A stretch of 64,000 bases of DNA from Melampsora larici-populina 98AG31 (lineage: Eukaryota > Basidiomycota > Pucciniomycetes > Pucciniales > Melampsoraceae): the NCBI RefSeq assembly GCF_000204055.1, contig NW_006768782.1, positions 1,318,313 to 1,382,312 of the forward strand. Direction: 5' to 3'. Position 1 is the stretch's first letter. Every line of letters begins with the position of its first letter. Shown here one piece after another: positions 54,974-64,000 of the stretch. The notes under the pieces were generated by a model that worked only from the letters and a program-made list of their open reading frames with translations, made no database searches and had not been told where the DNA came from. Made by a program: the position numbers and the translations under genes.

Positions 54974-57305
54974 ATGTCATCAAGGAAAGATGAACACAAG
55001 TTAATTGATTTCATTACGAAATTACCTCGTAATGTCAATCCATGGAATGCGGCTTCAAATTATCTCCAAAACGAAACAAGTGTAAGCTACACGGCTTTTT
55101 ACGCTTCCGAACATTGCCATTCAAGAAAGTATGGCTGATTTTTTTTTGCGTTTTTTTGGATTATATGAATGAATCATATCGGTTCATCATCATTGGAATT
55201 CGGTATGATTGATCTAGCCTGTCTTGTTACCTAAGTGGGCAAGAATTGTAATGGGTGTCATCATGCTAGGATATTTTGTGTAAGCATTAAATCCTCACTT
55301 CCTCTATATAAAAAACGAAGGATTTCGCGTTGATATATTGGTTATGATATTCCTATCTCTAGAATGTTTCTGCAATGTCTTCGCCTCATCTATATAAGAC
55401 TTGTCACCAAAACATTTCGATTTTTCTCAGTTACAAGTCGTAGGTTTTTTTCAAACCAATCAGGATATTCTACAAAACCCTTAGAAAACATCATCATCAT
55501 TTAATTGGCATTTTTCTGTTCTTTATCTTTGGAAATCATTTGGCTTCTTAGTTGGAATTCTTAAAATCGATATACCTAATCTAACTTGTTTAACCTATTT
55601 TGTTTTCACGTTACGTGAGTTTTTTTCCTTTATATCTTCTTGTTGATATATATTATCATGCTTCATTGCTTTTTTGGAAAGAATCTAATGGTTTCTAAAT
55701 TTATACTTATCAATTCACAGTTGCTATGGCCGACTTAACTCTTCAACAACTTATAGATTCTGGTCATTCACCTCAAATGATGGGAAAGTTGACTCTATTT
55801 GCCACAAAGCTTGCAATCCTACTCGCAGGGGCTTGGTAAGCATTAGACCAATAACACCCTTCCAAAACTTGAAAGTACATAAACTAATTCTATGACAATC
55901 CACAGGGGTATTACTGTTTTGCACTACGCGATATAATTTCAGTGCAAGATTTGAATACTGAATAAACCCTTTGGATGATCTTTTTTTCTTATAGGGTTCA
56001 TTTGGGTTTGTATCTGTCAATGTATTTCAACTTTATGGGAAGAAAAATGGAGTGATGACGTTAGAAACCGTACCAATTTTTCGTTACCAACTATCTGGCG
56101 CAGACTCTCAAATTTATCATTCCTTTTACTAACACTTTGGCCAATTGGTAAGATAACCATTCTTTGTTTTCCTACTTTTTTTGATGTTTTGGACAGGCTC
56201 ATGTAATTGATTGTTATTTCATTACAGTTGGCATATTTGTTGTTTTTTATTTAGCAGATGTTCAAGTTCAAAATTTGTTACATCTTCGGGTTTCGATTCT
56301 TTCTGATTTGAATTTACAAGCTCGTACGTATGATAGTACGAATTACCGACCAATGGATATCTTACTTAGCTTAATGAGAGCCCGGCAGTTAGTGGTATAT
56401 CGAGTGAGGTCTTGGTACATTGTATCATCTCTGGTGAACATAACTGATAGATAAATTGAATATATATGTAGGATCGAATTGCACGATTGTTTAGACTAGG
56501 GATCTTGCTTGGACTATGTGATTTGGCATTCTTAGGGATAGTGAGTCGTATAGTGAGATTTGATATGATTCTTAAAAGAGTTTATTGTACTTACTTTTGC
56601 TTATCTGTGATTATGCAGATTTACCTACCGGCTTTGATCATTTCATTAGGATCACTACGTCGAAGAGCCGCAGAAGCAACTTTTGCAGCTGCTATACCTA
56701 CCGAAGATCAGGATGAGCATTTTGCAAGGATTGAAGCTAGATTGAAAGAAGAATATATAGCTGTTATCGCACATTCTGCATTTGTTTATCTTTTTGCAAT
56801 CATGTTTATTCCAGTTATGTCATGGCAAGTGAGTATAATCATTTAACCGTTGTAAAATCACGCTACAAATTTATTGAAACTTGATTTGATTTTCAGTTGA
56901 CTTACAGAGATCCAACATTCCTAAGAAATAAAACTTGGTTAACCGTCACACAAATCGTAAGTAAAAAAATCTCCTGCTCATAGATGTAAAAAAGAAAAAA
57001 CTTTGATTGATTCAATTTGTTTTTCTTGTGTAGGGATTACATGGTCCATTTGCAATAGGTGGCAATTGGTTGAGTTTCTGTTTTCAATTTGTATACACAG
57101 CATTTGATATCTAATTTGATGACTTCATACTTCCTTTATATGATTATATAGTATCGAGTTCGTCATGAATAGACAAGCAAGCCGTTTATTACTAAAGCAT
57201 CGAGCTGAAAATATAGCGTGTCGTTATACAAGTACCAAGGGTAGCTCGATGGAACTGATGCCTGCAAGATATCTATCACGCTCAAGTTCAACGATAAGAA
57301 ATTAA
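54974..57305 (+). CDS. Multi-span membrane protein, paralogue A (13 exons)
   Basis: Function unknown. Exons: 54974-55081, 55218-55279, 55363-55439, 55552-55614, 55721-55835, 55906-55907, 55995-56147, 56228-56403, 56472-56540, 56619-56828, 56897-56956, 57034-57068, 57152-57305. They total 1284 nt (427 aa). Hydrophobic spans lie around LPKWARIVMGVIMLGYFV, LTLFATKLAILLAG, GFIWVCICQCI, LSFLLLTLWPIVGIFVVFYL, FRLGILLGLCDLAFLGI, PALIISLG and FVYLFAIMFIPVMSWQ. Conserved with paralogue B: ADLTLQQLID, RQLVVYRDRIARLFRLGI, ISLGSLRRR and GLHGPFAIGGN, then EFVMNRQASRLL. Seven spans suggest a receptor- or transporter-like topology, but no family signature is recognised. The intron after GGN uses a GTTGAG donor in both copies. 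It lies on the opposite strand to paralogue B, 35 kb away. Confidence 0.85.
55906..55907 (+). other. Two-nucleotide micro-exon (GG)
   Basis: Exon 5 ends GCT TG (phase 2) at GTAAGC and exon 7 starts GG TTC after TTATAG; joined directly they go out of frame. Between them CCACAG-GG-GTATTA offers acceptor, two bases and donor. Adding GG gives Trp-Gly-Phe and makes the coding total divisible by three. Flanking introns are 70 and 87 nt. Confidence 0.65.
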
Positions 57306-59866
57306 CTTTAAGGGATCTCAGGATTCATTGATCGGTTTCTGGGATTTCATCTGCTTTTTTCTCAAAAAAAGTGCATGAAAGCTTTGTTGTATCAAGACTG
57401 TCTGAACAAGTAAACAAAGGAGACTAGTTTACCTTGAAAAATAGCCATCTAGTCAGATATGTTTTGTGTTTGTGCATTGGCTGCACACTAACCAACCAGT
57501 TGTAAAACAGCAATTTGAATACATACATTACCCCCCACAATCAATGAATTATCATTTGTTTTGAAGTTGTCCTTGGAGAGTGAGATGCATTGACTTGATG
57601 GATTTTTGTCATTAACGTTCTCAATTGTGACTGATCAAGATTATTGTACATCAACACAAGTTCTGTAAATTCATCGCAAGCACAGTTGTTCATCAACAGT
57701 TGTGTGTTGTGATTGAAGGATAAACTAGTCCACCAAGATTTGATATGCAACTTGCATTGTGGTAAAGTCAATGTGTGAGCACAACAAAAGACAAAAAAAA
57801 GAGGGCAACCCTTTTGCTGTAGTGCGGCCCAGATACCTAACTTATGAGCCTTACCCAGATACCTAGTGTGTGCATTTTGTTGTATTGCTTGCAGAATACC
57901 AGAAAGACCTCAGGATATTCTGTGGTGTCTGACCACAAGAAAATGGAAATTGGGTTGGTGCATGTCATTGCACTCAACAATAACCTAGCTACATCAATTT
58001 CAAGTCCCTAAATGTGTTGAGAAAATCTGTAATAGAGTATTGTGAATTCAAATACCAAGAAAAAGAGAACCAACATATTTAAAAGATGTATGCACTACAC
58101 ATTGTTGCATATGCATACCATCAATACTGATGCATTGGATTGTGATGGTAGGTACAAATCTCACAGGATCTTTTTTGGGCTTTTTGTGGAGCATCTGGAA
58201 TGCCAATATGAGGTGGTGACTTTCTCAAGGTTGCAGACTGAAACAAAGGGTTTTGTGTAGTTGATACGTCACCTTGAGGGTTGTCTGGGTTTTAGAAGTG
58301 TTTCAATTACTTTTCTTTGTTATGACTCTCAGTGTGTCAGTACCTCAGACGTGGTTCTTATATGTTTTATTTATCGTGACCAAGAGTGGACTAATTTTTT
58401 CCTTTCACACTGCACTGTCAGTTATAAAACTGTGTGTTTATGCAATTGAAATATGTGATACACTATGTATACAATATAAGAAATTGGTAGGTGACATTGA
58501 GGGTGACAAGCATACTAAAAGTGAAACATATTTATAGTATACAAAGTAAAAATCTGGAACCAGTCTGGGTTTCCCAACTTGGACTTTTTGGCAGTATTTG
58601 AGAAACTTGTAATCTGGGTGAAAATTCCAATTTTTTCCAAGTTTGAATCTTCAAAATCCCTTCATTTCCAACTTCCCTTCAAAGCTCCACTTTGATTTGG
58701 TCTCAAGTTCTCAACTGATGCAGTCTTCCCTCATCACATACATCCATCCACTACCCTCCTGTCATGCCTTGTTTTGCTGGTAAACAAGTGCTTTGAAAGT
58801 CAATTGAAGCTGCCAGTCATGCAAGAAGGGCTCATGCTTGTAACAGTGACAGCTGTAGAATTCTAGCTTCTCAAGATTGGGATATTGGTGTGGTTCAGTT
58901 TCTCTTACATCTCATACAAAATCTTCACACCTTTTGACTAGCAAGACCAACAAGGATTGAAAGAAGGCTGGTTTCATCTTGTTAGTTGGTATCATGAAGT
59001 TCATCACTGTAATCAATCAAACCCATGAAGTCATTTTATTTAGAGCTTGACAGCAAGCACACACACTCACCAAACCTTAAATGCTCAATGAAAGTTTGAG
59101 AATTGTGAATTAAAAACATTTGTGGTTGATTGAGTTTTACAAGGGTGAACACAAGCGATATAGTTTCAAGTTTTTGACTTGAAAAGTTAAATCAGGCAAC
59201 GACAAATCTTTTCAAAAATCCACCAGTGAATCCTACAAAGGCTGTACCTTGGAGGGACGGCCATTGAGCTGGAGCAAAGGAGTTTGTTGTCATTTAATGT
59301 CTAGAGGTCTTCCTTATTCCTTATATTCCTTCCCTTTTTTTTCGAGAAATCATTGAAATTGTTTATTCATGATTATTCACACCTTTGTGCTAGCACAGAT
59401 TACGGTGGATATGAAGTTGAGATCATTATGATCATTCATTTATAGAGAATTGAGAGCAATGGAATTGTTCAATCCTAAGAAAAGAAACTGCCTCGACGGT
59501 AGTATCCAACAGCGTATGATGTCATTGCTGTGGATCCATGAATTATATTAGAAGAAGTCCGACCCGTCAGTACAAGTACCAGATGTGATAATCCCAACTT
59601 TCCCATTCCATTTTGTTTAATAACTAGTTACCAACATCGAGGCATTTGTTGGGTAACTGATAAGATGATTGATGTTGATTATGGCCTACTTTGAGGCATG
59701 AAAAGTCTCAGTGCAGACTTTTGAAAATCACCAGATCATGGTCGGGACTCAGGACTCAGCACGGGCAGAAGCACCGGTTACAGGTGTGTATGTAGAGTGA
59801 GTTAGGTCATGTAAAGTGAGTTTGATTGGAAAGTGATTCAAGATTGATTGTTAATCGAAAAGAAAG
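57306..59866. other. Gene-poor stretch
   Basis: Frames are under 90 aa (57541-57771 minus; 58042-58537 plus) with no domain. No inverted or tandem repeat stands out. The last few hundred bases must hold the COG3 promoter; no clear TATA box is visible. Confidence 0.45.
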
Positions 59867-62784
59867 ATGTCAATTTATTCAAAACCTCATTCACAACCAA
59901 CTGGATCACATTCACAATCAACAAACCATCGAAGCGAAAGTTGGGAAACACTTTGTCCATTAAGCGAATTGGAAAAACAATCGATTCAAATCATACAAAA
60001 ATCATTATTATCTATCACAAAACAACCTATTCAATCTTACTTAAACACTCCAATCTCAACTAGACCTTCTTCTCCTTCTAACAAGAATCATTTATTGAAA
60101 TTTAAACATCATTTCCATTCAAAACAGATTATAAAAGATGATGAAAGAGAAGAAGAAGATCGAACCAAAGAAGTACACGAACCGATTCAAAGTATTGAAG
60201 AATTTAACGATTGGTATCAACATATCTCTACGATGATCGAAATAGACTCAGAATCAACTTACCAAACTCATCTTTCACAACTCAAAACGTATGTCGAAAG
60301 TTGTGATGAACTCTTGCATCAGATTTCATCTTCAGAAGGATCTTTAAAAGAAATTAAAGCGAATTGGAGATATGTAGATGAGAATTCAAAGTCATTAGAA
60401 AGAACTTCAGAAGGGATTCTCATTGATTTTAAATTACTTCATCAACTACAACATGAACTTTTTCAAAACTTGAATTATTTTAGAAAGTTAGAGGAGGCTC
60501 AAAACTTATTGAGTTTTAATGGTGAGATTGAAATTGTTAAATCTGATGGATTCTTACCTATGTTGGATCAATTAGATCTTTGTTTAGAATTCATGAAATC
60601 AAATGTAAGTCTTCAGATGTGACTTAATCTTCAACGTAACATATACTGATCATTTTTTTCGATCTTTCTTAGCGTCATTTTAGAGATGCAGATCTTTATT
60701 TAGTCAGATTTCAACAATGCTTAACCCGTTCCATGACCCTGATCAAACTTTTCTTCATCAACACCCTTCGAAGCTTATCAAACACGATCCACGAAAAACT
60801 ATCGAGCGGGAGTCTTCCAGACCATCAAGATCATCCGACTTACCGAATCTTATTCTACAAGAAATTCGAAACTCTCTTGATCGAACAAAGACCATTCTTA
60901 ATAGAATTAGAAAAACGATCGAATCGAGATCCCAATGAATATCTTTCAATCTTACTTGAATGTGTTTTTAATTGGATCTCGATTCGAAAAAGTTTATTAA
61001 ATCAAAAGATTAAACGTCAAATCGAATTGATTTCTATTGAGTATAGTCAATGTCAAGATTTAATTAAATTAACTAATACTGGATGTTTTTATTTACGTCA
61101 GATCTGTTCTGATGAGTATCGTTTGTTTCGTCAATTCTTTCATTCTTCAGCTGATGATGAAGTTTTGTGAGTGTTTTTCTTGACCGAATTGTTTTTTTTT
61201 CGTTTGGATGCGAATGTAAACTGATTTTATGATTATGAATAAATCTCACCAGTTCATACCTAGAATCTTTATGTGATTATCTATATGATTTACTAAGACC
61301 TCAAATCCTACACGAATCAAACCTAGACACATTATGTGAATTAGCCACAATAGTGAACAGTTTGATAGCCATCGATAGTGATCTGATAGAAGAACCAGAA
61401 CAACCTACCCATTCCGATTCTCCAATCCGATCTAAACCCTTTAAATTTTCAACTTTACTCGATCCTATCTTACAAGACATTCAAACCCGTTTGATTTTCA
61501 GATCTCAATCTATCATTCAAACCGATGTGGCTCATTATACACCTCAACTTGATGATTTAGATTATCCTAATAAATTGATCGTTAAGAAGACTACTGGTAC
61601 TGAGAAATCAGCTCTCATGGGCCTTCAAAAATCTTGGTTGGCTGATGAGGAGGATCTTCATGAAGAAGTCGCGTTGAGGTTTAGATTACCATCTGATGAA
61701 GTTCAAGAGCTTTGGTACCCTACACTAAGGAAAACGTTGTGGGTACTTTCGAAATTACATACCTATGTGAATGTGAGTAGGGCAGATTCGTTGACTGTCG
61801 TTTTTTTGAGATTGGAGGGTTTGGATTGACGTCTGATTTTGTTTTTTTTTTCTTTCGGAATAGGATGCGATCTTTGAAGATTTCGCTGGAGAAGCCGTTG
61901 GGATTTGTTCACAATCGATCATAGATGCATCCAAACGATACATCCTTACCAAAAGCTCGAGTCCCAACCCAACCGGAAGCTCACCTGATCCAAGTATCAT
62001 TAAGATGGATGGACAATTCTTTATGATTCGACATTTCTTAATATTGAAAAAGATGACGAGAAGAGTAGAGATCAGTCAACTTGATCGAGCCGTCGATCTA
62101 AGTCCGATCACTGATCTTTTAAGAGATTTGTTAATCACACCAACAGGAACTGCCTTAAGTTTATTACACTTCAAACCGATGAACTTTTTAAAAGGTTTAA
62201 CGATCAATAAAACATCACATCAATTGAGTATCGATTCTAAATCAGAATTAGATAAGAAAATCAAATTAGGATTTCATGAGTTTATTGAGATTGGATGTAA
62301 TTGGTTAGGAAACCCATTGGATCAGTTCTTGATGAGATGTATGAAGTTTTTGAATCAGAATCAGAATCATGATGGAAATGGTCAAAGATTAAAAGATCAA
62401 GAATGGGCTTCTGATTCGAATGTCTTGATGGTTTATCATGCTTATTTGGATGGGATTGGGATTGGGATTAAGTGGGTTTTGAATAGGATTAAAGTTTGGC
62501 TTGAAGATGAAAAGATCATTAATGTGATCTTTCCTAGTTTTCAAGTTGAGTTTTTTTGAATCTTTTTTGTTTTTACTTTTGCTTTTTGCTTTTTTTGGGC
62601 GGTAAACTGATTTGATTTGGGATTGGATTTTTTTGTTTCGGTTGTATAGGATCAATTAGGATTAGAGTATCAAAAGTTTTTTAATTTTTGCAAGTTTGAG
62701 TTTTATGAATTGATTAAAGAAGAAAAGATTAAAACGTTTGAAAACTTTAAAATCGATTTACAAAACTTAATTTATGATGATTGA
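59867..62784 (+). CDS. COG3: Conserved oligomeric Golgi complex subunit 3
   Basis: Lobe A subunit of the COG tethering complex (Sec34 family), which tethers vesicles returning to and within the Golgi. Five exons: 59867-60604, 60673-61166, 61253-61772, 61864-62544, 62650-62784; 2568 nt, 855 aa. The Ser/Gln-rich N-terminus (1-90) leads into FNDWYQHISTMIEID and a helical region with coiled-coil spacing (110-245). The Sec34 signature is clear at the second exon start, RHFRDADLYLVRFQQCLTRS (247-266), followed by LIKLFFINTL. Later conserved parts are SYLESLCDYLYDLLRPQIL, VALRFRLPSDEVQELWYPTL and DGQFFMIRHFLILKKM. The C-terminal exon is charged. Length is near that of fungal and animal COG3 (about 800-830 aa). 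The fourth intron uses a GTTGAG donor. Confidence 0.93.
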
Positions 62785-63659
62785 AAGATCAAATTCATTG
62801 AAAATGTAAAAAACAAATCAATGATGGAATTTGGTTTGTAGAGATGAGGAAAAGGCAAGGGTCTTGGGAACTTGGGTTTGTAAGGATCAGGATGGTTTTG
62901 GGAAATTTTGTTGCTTGTTTTGGGTTAGGAGTTTTTAATGATTTGGTTTAGGATGATGAAAAAGTAAAATGTAAAGATGATATATAAAGTTGTTTCTTTT
63001 TTTAACATTGGGTTTTTGTATAAAATAGTATTGGTTTCTTTAATCATGATGTGTGGAGTTTTTGAAGTTTATGTATTGGGAATTGGACACATGGTTTTTT
63101 TTTTGGTTTGACAGCTTGGTTTATGGGGTTTAGAAATGATGAGGTGTCTTTGGGAATTTTGTAACAGTTCGAGGGTTGCTTTGTAAGAGTAGATAGAGGG
63201 GTTGAGATCGTCAAGGGAAGTGAGTTGTAATCTTAATCTCAAAGTGAATGAATATGATTACATTTCATCGAAACCATTGATTGAAATCATAATTTTTGAT
63301 TTTGATTCTTGGATTGATTTGCAAATTTCTCTCTTTCGAGCTATTGCCATATACTTCTCAAGAAGGATTCTTTGTTTCGATATTTTTGAAAAGATTTGCA
63401 ATTATGGCAAAGATAATCACCTCGCATGGGAGGCATAGGCAGTTTAGATGAGGCTCTTTTCGCGTAATAACATGAACGTAATCCCAATCAATGATTAAAT
63501 TACGCAGAGTACAAGTGATCATGAGTCAAACAATCGGGGTATTTTGTGATGTACATCTGAAGATTAGAGTGATCAGATAGAAAAAAATGAAACAAGTGGC
63601 TAGTTGATTCCCAAGGGAATTAGAATCTATGACATCATATCAATCGACAGTTTTCGGTT
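62785..63659. other. Intergenic between convergent genes
   Basis: T-rich 3' flank of COG3 and 3' flank of the minus-strand edge gene. A plus frame 63202-63438 has no domain. Confidence 0.45.
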
Positions 63660-64000
63660 TCAGTTCTGACGGCGTTTGAGTCTGGGCTCATCCTTTTGTG
63701 GAGAAGAAGGAATCAAATTAGAATCATCTAATAAAGGATAAAGTCAGAATAAACCTACAGTTTCTGGGGCTGGAGCAGAGCGTTGATATCCATCAGATTC
63801 GATGGGTTGAAATTGAGCACTTGAGTCATCTTGTGATGGTGGTAATGATGCGGGTTCTACTGGATATCCTTCACCATTGTATCCCAAGTCTCTTTTAATG
63901 AACTGAAGAAGGGAGAAACTTGGCATTAGAAGATTGGATGATATATCACGATGGTTAGATGGATAACATTACCCTGCCTCCTAATCCTGCACCGACTCCA
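63660..64000 (-). CDS. C-terminal end of an unidentified gene, cut by the window edge
   Basis: Exons (minus): 64000-63973 (continues outside), 63902-63755, 63727-63660. The product reads G-V-G-A-G-L-G-G-R, then FIKRDLGYNGEGYPVEPASL, a Ser/Gln/Pro-rich stretch ending APAPETVDD, and a basic tail LKRRQN before TGA. Splice sites are AGG-GTAATG, TTCTTCAG, TAG-GTTTATTC and TTATTAG, and phases agree. The visible part is a flexible tail, so no family can be given. Confidence 0.6.

Noticed and set aside
55082..55720. Small separate gene upstream of the ADLTLQQLID exon
   Set aside because: The same exons occur in the same order in the paralogue, so they are N-terminal exons of the membrane protein.
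55721..57305. Identification of the membrane-protein pair as TMEM33/Pom33
   Set aside because: Span number and motif order do not fit, and none of the TMEM33 motifs I know appear. Left unnamed.

Overview
This window is nuclear DNA of a fungus. Best guess is a basidiomycete of the rust lineage (Pucciniales-like): AT-rich, genes cut by many 60-100 nt introns, nuclear genes for a mitochondrial ribosomal protein, AP-1 mu, COG3 and a mitotic cyclin, and much degenerate hAT, CACTA, pogo-like and Harbinger-like transposon debris. The lineage is inferred from style and homology, not from a marker gene.

Layout. 1-17 kb is almost all repeats: a 1.4 kb GC-rich palindrome with an assembly gap at its centre, a dead hAT transposase, and two LTR-like direct repeats, one of them split by two later insertions. 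17.3-19.6 kb holds a 13-exon membrane-protein gene on the minus strand. 19.6-24.3 kb is gene-poor and ends in a ~300 bp satellite. 24.3-26.9 kb is a complete B-type cyclin (minus). 29.2-33 kb has a tetraspan protein and two unidentified minus-strand genes. 34.0-35.6 kb is an uninterrupted Dicer-like C-terminal protein with damaged catalytic sites. 36.6-37.1 kb is mitochondrial uS8. 39.7-40.5 kb is a C2H2 zinc-finger gene with in-frame stops. 41-45 kb has duplications and a nest of MITEs. 46.0-49.7 kb is a head-to-head pair, AP-1 mu (minus) and a UBC7-type E2 (plus). 49.9-54.2 kb is again transposon debris. 55.0-57.3 kb is a paralogue of the 17-19 kb membrane protein, 59.9-62.8 kb is COG3, and the right edge cuts the 3' end of an unidentified minus-strand gene.

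The housekeeping genes act in membrane traffic (AP-1 mu, COG3), ER protein degradation (UBC7), the cell cycle (cyclin B) and mitochondrial translation (uS8m); nothing suggests they form a functional cluster. The main novelties are: (1) two paralogous multi-span membrane proteins with identical exon architecture, including what must be a 2-nucleotide micro-exon in both; (2) a helicase-less Dicer paralogue with both RNase III active sites altered; (3) a giant composite palindrome. Exon models were built by hand from splice signals and reading frame. For cyclin, AP-1 mu, UBC7, COG3 and both membrane proteins the summed exon lengths are exact multiples of three.
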